Shown here piece by piece: positions 20,929 through 30,955 of a stretch of DNA of 64,000 bases. Source of the DNA: Azolla caroliniana (taxonomy: Eukaryota; Polypodiophyta); the NCBI GenBank assembly GCA_043228905.1, contig JBHGNT010000011.1, positions 13,578,001-13,642,000 on the forward strand, in the 5' to 3' direction. The position numbers and the translations under genes were made by a program. The notes beneath the pieces were generated by a model, which ran no database searches, was not told the origin of the DNA, and saw only the letters and a program-made list of their open reading frames with translations. How positions within the stretch are numbered: position 1 is the first letter of the stretch; each line of letters begins with the position of its first letter.

Positions 20929-23900
20929 ATGGCACATCATTCTATTTTAGTACTCGACGTGCACACGCGCGAGTCAAAAAAAAGGCGGCAACATGCAGCA
21001 AGAAAACTCCCACCGCGTGAAAACCTTCACATTTCACGAACAGAGGAGCACAACGAGCACAAGCGAGTGAAGATCAGCAGACGCGAGCCCACGCACACAG
21101 AGCCTCCTCAAACACACCCCTCACCAGCACTTACCGACCTCGAAGAAGCCATGGAATGCCAAGCACTCTCTGAAGCAGCCAAGAAGTGGCTAAGGCAACA
21201 CAGGTTAGAAGGTTTCCTCACAATCATGGAGGCTCCACCGCACTGGAAGGCGGAGAAGATAGTAAAGGAGATCGACACAGAACTGATCACGGAGGAGGCC
21301 ATCCATGCTTTGATTGGCCTTCCGGAATGGGGCATCTTCACTATCGACAACCCTACCCCGGAGCAGCTCCGAAAATATTTTGGGGAATACTCTCTGGCCA
21401 GCAAGGCCTACCGGACACAGGGCGGCGAAGATCCACTCTTTCGAGAGATTGCCCGTGTGCTCCATGAATTTGGACATGTATACCCTCGACCCCCGTGCAT
21501 GCCTCAGAACCGGGCCAACTTAATCATAGTAACATATGAAGGCATGAAGGTGGACTAGCCGATACTGATTGCGGATGGCCTTTGTGCGGCCATCAACTCT
21601 GTCGGAGGCAAGGAGGGTCGGAAGATATGGATGGCAGTGGCGCAATGGCTCACCCTATTGGCGCCACCTATCGAGCCCGTCAAAACCACAAAGCGGGGAA
21701 GAACAACCGAAGTCACCCCGAAAACGGCCTCGAAACGGCAGCAACTGTTGGCCTCTAAGGCAACCAAAGGGAAGGCGGCCGACACGGACCAGATGGCAAA
21801 GGAGCGCGCCAATAGAAAGAGGCAGGCGGAAATGCAGCAGGAGCCACCGGCACGGCCAATCAAGATCAAACTTCACCGACCGGTTCAACAAGAGCCGGAC
21901 CCCTTGGCAGCAAAAATCAACATCGGAACTTAGGAGGAGGAATCGGAGGAACCGTTAGAGCACCTCCAGCGGCGCCAGAAGGCAAGCACCTTTGAACAGA
22001 CCGGAGAGCGTTCGTACCCAAAGAAGGATGGAACGCCTCTACCCCGCACTGAGCATCCTGCACCAAGGGTGGAACTGGAACCAGTTCGAATAGAACCAGT
22101 CATAGAGCTCCCTGCACAACAAACTATACCGGCGGGTCAGGATACAACAAGACCCGAAATACAACTGCCAGAAGTACAGTTGCCTACCCCACCGGCAGGT
22201 CAAGAGCAATCAGAGGCGGAGCAGCCAATGGAGCCGCAACCAGAACCAGAACAACAAAGTGGTCACTAACCAGAGACAAAGTTGTAGCTCGACGCAACCG
22301 GACAATACCGACCACTGGCCAACGACACCAACAGCCAACCCTCCGGGCAGACTCAACAACAGGGCACCGGCAACCAATGGCTCCAATGGATTGGAGAACA
22401 GATTGCCGGAGTAGTGCACTACATAGAGGCAGAAGAGAAAGCAGAGATGGACTGGTTGCTCGTCACAACCGGAGAACTAGAGATGGCCCGATCAAGGATC
22501 TGGAGCTTAGAACAAGACTTGGACCTGGCCACAGAAGAATTGGCCAAAATGGCCTTAACCGGACCACCGATCCAAGCACCGGTGACTCCGGTAGATGTAC
22601 AGAATAAAGAAACACTGGCACCTGTACATAGCAATAAGACCCCGGAGACGGAACCAATCCCGGAGATAGTGGCGGCGCAAGCAAGAGAGCTTGCTGAATT
22701 GAGGGATGAACTAGCCACACAAGAAGCATTACGCACCTGAGAGCGGGACTTGAAGAAAGCGGCAGAAGAAGAGCAACGAAAGACTACTGAGAACCTCCGC
22801 CGACAGAAGAGAACCTACGGAAAGGACATCATGCCTATGACCGGCTGAAGGAGGAGAAAGAGAAGGCGCTGCAAGAAAAGGAGAAGCTGCGACGGATGGC
22901 GGAAATAGAGATCGAAAGACTTAAAGAAGAACTCCGTCAACAGAAGGATCGGGAAGACCGCGCTTACAGGCAACTCAACCAAAAACTGAACCAGAACACT
23001 GATGATTTTGAGCACCTGCACCGAGACTACAAGCACCTGGATACGGAGCATAAGAAACAGCAGGAGAAGATGGCAAAGCTCCGGCAGGAGGTGCATCGAG
23101 TTGAGACGGCGCTAGTAAAGGAACGAGTTGAAAGAACCACGCTGCTGGAGGAAGCCGCGCAAGAACATATGGAGCTCCATAAGCAGCATTATGAAGAAAA
23201 GGAAAGAGCGACATTGGTATTGCAGAGGTTGCAGACCACCTATCAAAACCAATTGTCACATTACCGGGAGCAGGAGGCGGATACGGTGGCACTAATCAAG
23301 CAATTGAAGGACGAACGGCAAGCCGCGGAGGACAAATCGAAGATGGGATTGGAGCAGATCCAGTTCATTGTCCAGGCATGGAGGAACAAGACCAAATTGA
23401 CGAAAGCTCCACGCAATGGTGGGACAAATGGGCAAAGCACCGGAAAACCGGCAGAAGGATGGCGACGACTGCTACATGCTAACAAAGGAGGACTTCATCA
23501 CCATAAGAGATGAGTTAGCCGAGGATTTTGTAACTCTGGTGGAGGAACAGTCAACAGTGGTTCGGTAACTTGTAGCCCAGCTAGACGATGATCGACTAGA
23601 TGCTCAAATCCAGTTTGAAAGCTATGAGTGGACCAGGCTACGAAGAGAAGAAGCAAAGCAGGCGGCGACCGTCAATCTCAATGATGAGGAGCCATCACCG
23701 AAGCAAGGACCGAACGGAGACAAGGCCGGGGCAAGTCAACCGGAGTCAAATCCGGCAGAGCAACTAACAGATGAATCACCGCCACAACTGCCGGTATCGG
23801 GAGTCGAACAAACGCCATCTAAGGAGCAATAGTCGGAGGAGCCAGAGCCACAACGACAGCAGCCACAACAGCAACAATAGAGTTCCGAAGAACCATTGGA

Positions 23901-23943
23901 TACCCTGGAGCAGAGTATTCTAGATATTTTGGACGAAGGCTAA
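20929..23943 (+). pseudogene. T1 post-pol ORF: globular domain, coiled coil, acidic tail (unknown function)
   Basis: An extra sense reading frame of about 1000 codons between integrase and 3' LTR, now broken by a few stops and frame changes. In order: basic N-terminus; a globular domain of about 180 residues (LTIMEAPPHWKAEKIVKEID, EAIHALIGLPEWGIF, RKYFGEYSLASKAYRT, FREIARVLHEFG, CMPQNRANLIIVTYEGMKVD); a Lys/Arg-rich linker; a Pro/Gln/Glu stretch; long heptad-rich coiled coil (22414-23400; RLKEELRQQKDREDRAYRQL); and a Gln/Glu/Pro tail ending LEQSILDILDEG. T3 encodes the same architecture. I see no signal peptide or membrane segment, so it does not look like env. Function unknown; an RNA- or capsid-associated role is only a guess. 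Confidence 0.75.
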
Positions 23944-23996
23944 GGGCCGGATAGTGGGATTCGACGTACAAGGTACTGTCCCATGGGCATGCCATG

Positions 23997-24426
23997 TGTT
24001 ACCCGGCCGGAAAAGGAGTTAAAGACCAGAATGTGAAAGGGATTGTTATTCGGAATCTATTTTAATTAAGTAGTGAACGGACGGACCGGAATCGGTATTC
24101 CGATCCGGATCCGAACCAGTTCCGAACAGGTGCCAGTTGGCACCGTTTTGTACTCAACACCGGTGACCTATATAAAGGCTCGGTTACAATGTAAAACTTT
24201 AACGGAGAGTTAATATAAGCTTCTTGTTTTATCTTCACGTGTTGATTACCGTTCTGTAATAATTGTTATACCTTATGCATGTATTAAGTGAATGCCATAT
24301 TACTAAGTAGCCAATTAAGTCAGATTAATCGTTGTGTCTTAAGTTATCTCGTCGTAACACCCCATTGGTGAAGTGTCTTCCGTAGACACCCTGTATTAGG
24401 CCATTGTCCAGCCCTAAGGATTAACA
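23997..24426 (+). repeat. 3' LTR of T1
   Basis: 430 bp; TATATAAAGG near 24169; followed by TSD AAGAA at 24427. The bases before it (ACTGTCCCATGGGCATGCCA) are not purine-rich. Confidence 0.92.
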
Positions 24427-25575
24427 AAGAACATGATAACAAGTGTTTCCCAATCTGATGATGTATTGTTCGTGGACTCAAGTGCCTCAAATCACATGAC
24501 AAGTCATCAAGAATGGTTCGTGAATTTGAGGGAACCTGAGAGACTTGGCGTGGTGGAGATTGGTGATGACTCCACACACATGATTGAGCACATTGGAGAT
24601 GTGGCCCTTAACAATCATGACAACAAGGGCTACATGAAGGATGTACTCCATGTGCCGACAATCACAAAGAATTTGGTCTCGGTTGGCCAAATTGTCGAAC
24701 AAGGAATGCAAGTACGATTTGACCAGGAAGGTTGCTTCATCGAGGATAAGAGCCAACGTATCGCTCATGCAAGAAGAGAAGGTCGCATGTTTATTCTTGA
24801 TGCGACTGAGGTGAACACAGCAATGTATGCAAAGGGACTCAAGGCTGAGTCTGATATTGAATTGTGGCACAAAAGGGTTGGCCATGTAAACCTCGGTAAA
24901 CTGCGATCAATGCAAACAAAAGGGGCTATGCACGGATTGCCACGATTTACTTCGAAACATCCTGATAATGTATGTGAGGTGTGCCAACTAGGCAAGCAAC
25001 ATAGGCATCCATTCCTAAGCGAAAGAAATGTGAGTAAAGGCTTGTTGAACGTCATCCACTCAGATGTATGGGCCCAGCTCAAACAACGACAATCGGTGGG
25101 TGTAGGTACTTCATTACCTTCATTGATGACTATTCGTGGCATACCTAGATATGCCCGATGAAGTTGAAAAGTGAGGTCTTCTCCCACTTTCTCAAGTTAA
25201 AGAATCACATGGAAATTGAGACGAATCGCAAGATTCGATGCTTACGGTCTGATGGTGGCCAAGAATACTTCTCAACCGAGTTCAATTCAAGACCTTTCTA
25301 GAAGAGAAGTGGATTCTCCGGGAATTCTCTTGCTAGTACACACCACAGCAAAATGGTGTTGCTGAGCGGAAGAATTGCACAATTCTTGAGATGGCCCGCA
25401 CCATGCTGCATGAGAAGAACATGCCGCCCAAGATCTATTGGGCAGAGGCAGCAGTTACGGTTGTGTATATCATCAATAGGTGCACGACCAAGGGTGTCCA
25501 TGACATCACCCCTCACGAGAAGTATTTTGGGACCAAGCCAGACCTTTCACACTTGAAGGTTTTTTGGCAACATTG
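24427..25575 (+). pseudogene. Copia protease, GAG-pre-integrase and integrase (third piece)
   Basis: The protease reads DDVLFVDSSASNHMTSHQEW (catalytic DSSA). It is followed by VLHVPTITKNLVSVGQ and the integrase zinc motif (ELWHKRVGHVN and CEVCQLGKQH, an intact HHCC set), then HSDVWA. A frameshift follows at about 25075. The core continues in other frames (RCLRSDGGQEYFSTEF; NGVAERKNCTILEMARTML near 25353) to HLKVFW at the young-copia insertion. Gag lies at 12426 and the tail at 30915. Confidence 0.88.
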
Positions 25576-26185
25576 TGTTGGAATTGCGGTCCCTTTCGGA
25601 TGGGATGGTCGGATGTCAATGCCGACGAGCCCGGTTTCGGTTTCGGATCCGGATGATGAAGACCCCGGCTTCGGTGCCGGATGACGGATGTACCCAGAGA
25701 GCGTTCCGGATGCAGGGACATATCCGTGAATATGTTCGCTATGGGCCCCTGAGGCTATAGTTGTAAATAGCCCAAAGTCATATAAGTATAAATATGACTT
25801 AGGGCAAATAGTTTTAGAGTTGCTGCTTATTTTTCTGTTTTTCCACTCAAGGGGAGTGAAGCGAGAGCAGCCGCGAGAGAGAGAGAGAGATAGAGCGCGA
25901 GAGACGAAGAGGTAGACGCCTCTGTGTATTTCCGCCGCCTGTGGCGAGGACAGCGAGCTCAAGGTCGTCGCCTTGCAGCTCGCCATTGTATACTTCTCTG
26001 TATAGTGTTTGGTTTGGAGTCTTGTACTCCCGTGGTTTTTCCCGTCTAGGGTTTTCCACGTTAATCCCTGTGTACTCGCGTTTTATTTTGTTTCTACGTG
26101 TGGTTCCTATTTTCTGCTCCATTGACCCGCGATTAATCGGTTGTGGCCGACTGAAGAAGGTGAATAGAAGGTTCGATTCCCAACA
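25576..26185 (+). repeat. 5' LTR of the young copia element
   Basis: 610 bp, TGTTGGAATT...TTCCCAACA. It holds TATAAATA near 25787 and a GA-rich leader stretch near 25875. Confidence 0.97.
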
Positions 26186-26188
26186 AAC

Positions 26189-26200
26189 TGGTATCAGAGC
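26189..26200 (+). other. Primer binding site, initiator tRNA-Met
   Basis: TGGTATCAGAGC, three bases after the 5' LTR; the standard plant copia primer site. Confidence 0.97.
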
Positions 26201-26215
26201 GAGCTGTTGCAGAAA

Positions 26216-29200
26216 ATGGAAGGCGGCGGCAGCGGGCAGCCGGGAATGATGGTGCTGAATGCGCTGAATTACGCCGACTGGAAGATCAAGATGGAGGATC
26301 TTCTGATTGTTCGGGACCTGTACGAACCGATTGACAGGTCGGAAATACCGAAAGGGGTACTTGAGTCGGAGTGGAAGCTCCTGAACCGGAAAGCCGTAGC
26401 GACGATCCGACAATATGTCGATGTGAGTGTCCTACAACATGTGGCGAACGACACCAACGCATATGAGATGTGGAAGAAGCTGTCGGGCCTCTACGAGAGG
26501 AAGAATGCCTTGAACCGGACCTCCCTGATGAGGAAGATAGTGAATCTCAAGTACCGGGATGGCGAGAGTATGGTGGAACACGTAAGCACGTTCATGGGAT
26601 TCGTGAACCAGCTTGCGGCGATTAAGTTCCCGTTGGAGGATGCAATGCAAGCCATCATCCTGATGTGTACATTGCCGGAAAGCTGGGAGAACTTGGTGGT
26701 GACTCTCAGCACCTCGTGCACCGAAGATAACTTGTCCTTACAAACGGTAAAGACAAGTATTTTGAACGAAGAAGCGCGTCGGAGAGATAAAGAACCGGCC
26801 TCCGACACGAAGGCGCTGCTTACCGAATCGGATCGGGGAAGACAATGGAACCGGAGTCCGCAAAGACGGGAGAAGTCGGGGACCCGGTCGCAGTCAAGAG
26901 GAAGGCCTACATGCTTCCACTGTGGGAAGCCGGGGCACTTCCGAAAGAATTGCCGGCATTACCGAAAAGACAACGGAGCCGACGACACCGACTCGAAGAA
27001 GTCACCGGAGAGAAACGGTGCATACCGGGGAGCCACGGACCGGAGAGGTTCGGATCGGCGAGGGCAGGATCGGAAAGGAACAACGGCACTCGCGGCAAGT
27101 GAGGAAGAAATCATGCTCATCACCGAAGAAGGTGAGCTAAACGTTGCCGGCGATGAGACGACCTGGGTGGTCGATTCCGGAGCATCGTTCCACCTGACCC
27201 CGGAGAGAAGATACTTCTCATCCTACACAGCCGGTGAGCATGGCTGTGTTCGGATGGGAAATGAAGGTACGTGCCGGATTGCCGGCATAGGAGACGTGTG
27301 GTTGACAACCCCGACCGGATGCAAAATGCTGCTGAAGGATGTCCGACACGTTCCGGAGGTTCGATTGAACCTGATTTCGGCCGGGAGGCTAGACGATGAA
27401 GGCTACACTGGTAGCATCCGGAACGGCGTAATGAAGTTCAGCAAGGGGAGCCTGATAGTGGCTCGGGCCCGGAAAGACAACACACTGTACCTGATGAATG
27501 CCCGGTTATGTCCGGAAGAGCTGAATGTGGCAACCGACACTGTCGGTGAGCTGTGGCACAAGAGACTGTGCCACATGAGTGAGAAGGGGATGAAGAGGCT
27601 TGCAGAAGACAACCTCATCCCAGTGAAGCATGTGCACCTGGAGAAGTGCACCGATTACCTGGCCGGTAAGCAGAACCGAACCTCCTTCCACTCAAGGCCA
27701 CCGACGAGACGTAGCGCACCATTGGAGTTGGTGCACACTGACGTGTGTCAGGTAGAGACGAAGTCACATGGCGGAGCCCAGTACTTCGTAACATTCATAG
27801 ATGACCATAGCCGGAAGCTGTGGACGGCACCGTTGAAGACAAAGGACCAAGTATTGTCTGTCTTCAAAGAACTCCACGCGAGAGTGGAAAGGGAATCCGG
27901 CAAGAAGCTGAAAGCGATACGAGCGGATAACGGAGGGGAATACCGGGGGCAGTTCCAGGAGTACTGTCGCTCGAAGGGAATCCGGCTCGAGTTTACTGTG
28001 CCGAAGACGCCGGAACTGAACGGGTTGGCCGAGAGGATGAACCGGACCATAATGGAGAGGGTCCGGAGTATGCTGGCGCATGCGAAATTACCCAAGGGGT
28101 TTTGGGCTGAGGCAATGTCGACGGCGACATACGTGATAAACAGATCACCCTCAGTACCTCTGGACGGAGACACGCCGCAGAAAGTGTGGACCGGTAAGGA
28201 AGTGTCCTACCGGCATCTGAAGGTGTTCGGGTGTCTCGCATACGTGCATGTGGCAAAGGACCGGAGAGGAAAGCTAGATCCAAAGACCCGGCCATGCATA
28301 TTCCTCGGTTACGGCGACGACGAGTTCGGCTACCGAGTATGGGACCCGGTCGACAAGAAGATATTCAGGAGTCGAGACATCATCTTCATGGAGGACAAGA
28401 CACTCGCCGACTGGGAGTCGGAGAAGAAGATGAAGAGCTCCAAGTCGACCGGTGAGGATCAACTCTACGAGGAGCAGTCCCGACCGGCAAGGGACCGGTT
28501 AGCACTCGAGGATCCGGCCGAAGACGGTGTAGAAACAGAACCGGCCGAAGAAGATGAAAATGATACCGGAACCGGCCCCGATCCCGAAATGGATTCGGAT
28601 GAAGAAGAATCAGAAGAACCGGTTACCGAAGCTCCGGAACGGAGATATCCTCTAAGAGAGAGAAGGGCCCCCCGGAGATTTCCGGAACCAGAGCACGTGC
28701 TGCTAACCGACGAGGGGGAGCCGGAGAGCTTTGAAGAAGCAAAACATGACACCCAGAGCCGCAGGTGGTTGAGTGCCATGCAGGACGAGATGGATTCCCT
28801 GCATGAGAACCACACATATGAACTTGTGGAGTTGCCGAAAGGAAAGCGGGCACTTCGAAACAAGTGGGTGTTCAAGCTGAAACCGGGAGATGCCGGAAAC
28901 CCCCCGAGATACAAAGCCAGGATCGTGGTGAAGGGGTTTCAGCAGAAGAAGGGCGTCGACTTCGACGAGATATTTGCCCCGGTAGTGAAGATGACCTCCA
29001 TCCGGACGGTGCTGAGCATAGCGGCAAGCATGGACCTCGAGGTAGAACAGATGGACGTGAAGACGGCATTCCTTCACGGTGACCTCGATGAAGAGATCTA
29101 CATGCAGCAACCGGAAGGATTCGAGAAGAAAGGGAAGGAGCACCTGGTATGCCGGTTGAAGAAGAGCCTTTATGGACTGAAGCAGGCTCCCCGGCAATGG

Positions 29201-30289
29201 TACCGGAAGTTCGACTCCTTCATGACCGACGAAGGGTACCTCAAAACGCAGTCCGACCACTGCGTGTTTGTGAAGAAGTTCGAAGGAGGAGACTTTCTAA
29301 TACTCCTCCTGTACGTGGACGACATGTTGATCGTCGGACGGGACCAGATCAAGATACGGATGCTGAAGAAGGCTCTTCACCGAACCTTCTCAATGAAGGA
29401 CTTGGGTCCGGCGAGACAGATACTAGGGATGCACATCATCCGGGACCGGAAGAAGAAGCGGTTGTGGTTGTCACAGGAGAAGTACGTGACAAAGGTGCTT
29501 CACCGGTTCAACATGTCGGAAGCAAGACCGGTCGGATCGACCCTCCCGGCAAACTGCAAGCTGTCCAGCAAGCAAAGTCCCAAGACAAAGGCTGAAAAGG
29601 AGGATATGATGAAAGTGCCGTATGCCTCAGCCGTCGGGAGCTTGATGTACGCCATGGTGTGTACGAGACCGGACATAGGATATGCAGTCGGAGTGGTGAG
29701 CCGGTACATGAGCAATCCCGGCAAAGAGCATTGGAACGCGGCCAAGTGGATACTCCGATACCTGAAAGGCACGGCAAACGTGTGCCTCCGATTCGGCTCC
29801 GGTAAGCCCGAACTCGACGGCTTCACCGATTCGGATATGTCGGCTGATGCAGATACCAGCCGGTCCACATCAGGGTATGTGATGACGTATGCAGGGGGAG
29901 CCGTTTCGTGGCAGTCGAGGCTGCAGAAGACGGTTGCATTGTCAACCACGGAGGCGGAGTACATGGCAGCTGTTGAAGCCGGCAAGGAAATAATATGGTT
30001 GAAGGACTTCATCAGAGAGCTCGGTATCCAGCAGGAGGAGTACCGACTCTACTGCGACAGTCAGAGTGCAATCCACCTTGCGAAGAACGCGGCCTATCAC
30101 TCCCGGACGAAGCACATCCAGCGAAGATATCACTGGATCCGGGAAAGGATAGAAGACAAGGAGTTCGTGCTGACAAAGATCCACACGGACGAGAACGGGT
30201 CGGATATGCTGACCAAGGTCCTCACACCCGACAAGCTGGAAGCATGCCGGAAGAGGATCGGATTGGAAAGACATCCCATGCCGAAGTGA
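26216..30289 (+). CDS. Copia Gag-Pol polyprotein, 1357 aa, intact frame
   Basis: The first ATG after the primer site is 26216 (MEGGGSGQPG). Domains in order: Gag; zinc knuckle CFHCGKPGHFRKNC (~residue 235); protease WVVDSGASFHL (~320); GAG-pre-integrase WHKRLCHMSEKGM; integrase core with HTDVCQ, FIDDHSRKLW, RADNGGEY and NGLAERMNRT; RT with NKWVFKLK, MDVKTAFLHGDL, SLYGLKQAPRQWY and catalytic LYVDDMLIVG; RNase H with DSDMSADADTSRSTSGYV, ALSTTEAEYMA and TKHIQRRYHWIRE. The stop TGA overlaps the polypurine tract. In the integrase HHCC motif the last Cys is Tyr (EKCTDYLAGKQ, TAC near 27655), and the usual LGH reads LCH. An intact frame with near-identical LTRs suggests recent activity of the family; whether this copy's integrase works is doubtful. 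Confidence 0.97.
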   Translation: MEGGGSGQPGMMVLNALNYADWKIKMEDLLIVRDLYEPIDRSEIPKGVLESEWKLLNRKAVATIRQYVDVSVLQHVANDTNAYEMWKKLSGLYERKNALNRTSLMRKIVNLKYRDGESMVEHVSTFMGFVNQLAAIKFPLEDAMQAIILMCTLPESWENLVVTLSTSCTEDNLSLQTVKTSILNEEARRRDKEPASDTKALLTESDRGRQWNRSPQRREKSGTRSQSRGRPTCFHCGKPGHFRKNCRHYRKDNGADDTDSKKSPERNGAYRGATDRRGSDRRGQDRKGTTALAASEEEIMLITEEGELNVAGDETTWVVDSGASFHLTPERRYFSSYTAGEHGCVRMGNEGTCRIAGIGDVWLTTPTGCKMLLKDVRHVPEVRLNLISAGRLDDEGYTGSIRNGVMKFSKGSLIVARARKDNTLYLMNARLCPEELNVATDTVGELWHKRLCHMSEKGMKRLAEDNLIPVKHVHLEKCTDYLAGKQNRTSFHSRPPTRRSAPLELVHTDVCQVETKSHGGAQYFVTFIDDHSRKLWTAPLKTKDQVLSVFKELHARVERESGKKLKAIRADNGGEYRGQFQEYCRSKGIRLEFTVPKTPELNGLAERMNRTIMERVRSMLAHAKLPKGFWAEAMSTATYVINRSPSVPLDGDTPQKVWTGKEVSYRHLKVFGCLAYVHVAKDRRGKLDPKTRPCIFLGYGDDEFGYRVWDPVDKKIFRSRDIIFMEDKTLADWESEKKMKSSKSTGEDQLYEEQSRPARDRLALEDPAEDGVETEPAEEDENDTGTGPDPEMDSDEEESEEPVTEAPERRYPLRERRAPRRFPEPEHVLLTDEGEPESFEEAKHDTQSRRWLSAMQDEMDSLHENHTYELVELPKGKRALRNKWVFKLKPGDAGNPPRYKARIVVKGFQQKKGVDFDEIFAPVVKMTSIRTVLSIAASMDLEVEQMDVKTAFLHGDLDEEIYMQQPEGFEKKGKEHLVCRLKKSLYGLKQAPRQWYRKFDSFMTDEGYLKTQSDHCVFVKKFEGGDFLILLLYVDDMLIVGRDQIKIRMLKKALHRTFSMKDLGPARQILGMHIIRDRKKKRLWLSQEKYVTKVLHRFNMSEARPVGSTLPANCKLSSKQSPKTKAEKEDMMKVPYASAVGSLMYAMVCTRPDIGYAVGVVSRYMSNPGKEHWNAAKWILRYLKGTANVCLRFGSGKPELDGFTDSDMSADADTSRSTSGYVMTYAGGAVSWQSRLQKTVALSTTEAEYMAAVEAGKEIIWLKDFIRELGIQQEEYRLYCDSQSAIHLAKNAAYHSRTKHIQRRYHWIRERIEDKEFVLTKIHTDENGSDMLTKVLTPDKLEACRKRIGLERHPMPK

Positions 30290-30297
30290 AGGGGGAG
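30288..30297 (+). other. Polypurine tract of the young copia element
   Basis: GAAGGGGGAG, ending two bases before the 3' LTR; it primes plus-strand DNA synthesis. It overlaps the pol stop codon. Confidence 0.9.
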
Positions 30298-30299
30298 TT

Positions 30300-30909
30300 T
30301 GTTGGAATTACGGTCCCTTTCGGATGGGATGGTCGGATGTCAATGCCGACGAGCCCGGTTTCGGTTTCGGATCCGGATGATGAAGACCCCGGCTTCGGTG
30401 CCGGATGACGGATGTACCCAGAGAGCGTTCCGGATGCAGGGACATATCCGTGAATATGTTCGCTATGGGCCCCTGAGGCTATAGTTGTAAATAGCCCAAA
30501 GTCATATAAGTATAAATATGACTTAGGGCAAATAGTTTTAGAGTTGCTGCTTATTTTTCTGTTTTTCCACTCAAGGGGAGTGAAGCGAGAGCAGCCGCGA
30601 GAGAGAGAGAGAGATAGAGCGCGAGAGACGAAGAGGTAGACGCCTCTGTGTATTTCCGCCGCCTGTGGCGAGGACAGCGAGCTCAAGGTCGTCGCCTTGC
30701 AGCTCGCCATTGTATACTTCTCTGTATAGTGTTTGGTTTGGAGTCTTGTACTCCCGTGGTTTTTCCCGTCTAGGGTTTTCCACGTTAATCCCTGTGTACT
30801 CGCGTTTTATTTTGTTTCTACGTGTGGTTCCTATTTTCTGCTCCATTGACCCGCGATTAATCGGTTGTGGCCGACTGAAGAAGGTGAATAGAAGGTTCGA
30901 TTCCCAACA
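30300..30909 (+). repeat. 3' LTR of the young copia element
   Basis: 610 bp, followed by CATTG. The frames in it repeat those of the 5' LTR and are not genes. Confidence 0.97.
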
Positions 30910-30914
30910 CATTG

Positions 30915-30955
30915 CATTTGTGCATGTACCCAATGAGAAGCGGAGAAAGTTGTCA
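30915..30955 (+). pseudogene. Copia integrase tail (fourth piece)
   Basis: The frame reads AFVHVPNEKRRKL, the continuation of HLKVFW at 25573 after removal of the young copia element and one TSD copy. It then breaks off, so the rest of pol is absent. Confidence 0.75.

Larger units (their letters stand above)
12623..24426 (+). mobile_element. T1: OTA/Tat-like Ty3/gypsy retrotransposon with extra 3' ORF
   Basis: Flanked by TSD AAGAA (12618-12622 and 24427-24431) and LTRs of 450 and 430 bp (TGTTACCCG...GGATTAACA). Order on plus: gag remnant, protease, [2.7-kb insertion], RT, RNase H, integrase, then a post-pol ORF. Without the insertion and its TSD it is about 9.1 kb, close to T3 (9.16 kb). No chromodomain follows integrase. 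The LTRs differ at about 28 positions by eye plus one 20-bp indel. Stops, a gag deletion and an integrase deletion make it defective. Placement in the OTA (Athila/Tat) side is inferred from the protease and integrase wording; the exact clade is not determined. Confidence 0.9.
25576..30909 (+). mobile_element. Young, nearly intact Ty1/copia retrotransposon
   Basis: 5334 bp with 610-bp LTRs at both ends, TSD CATTG (25571-25575 and 30910-30914), a perfect primer site, a polypurine tract and one open gag-pol frame of 1357 codons. By eye the two LTRs differ at one base (G/A near position 11), so insertion is very recent. It sits in the integrase of the old copia element. The one visible defect is a lost zinc-binding Cys in integrase. 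Confidence 0.97.
8310..30955 (+). mobile_element. Old copia retrotransposon split into four pieces by later insertions
   Basis: Copia gag, zinc knuckle, protease and integrase segments occur in order at 8310-8604, 12426-12622, 24427-25575 and 30915-30955. Across each gap the reading resumes where it stopped, apart from the inserted element and its target duplication (AAGAA and CATTG for two of the three). Frameshifts and stops show that it is old. RT and RNase H are absent: the copy ends within integrase near 30955, so it is 3'-truncated. Confidence 0.85.

Noticed and set aside
20929-23943. Reading the post-pol ORF as env
   Set aside because: No signal peptide, cleavage site or membrane segment; instead basic linker, coiled coil and acidic tail, and the same in T3.
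27403-28914. Antisense frames of 80-149 codons in the young copia
   Set aside because: Shadows of the intact sense polyprotein.
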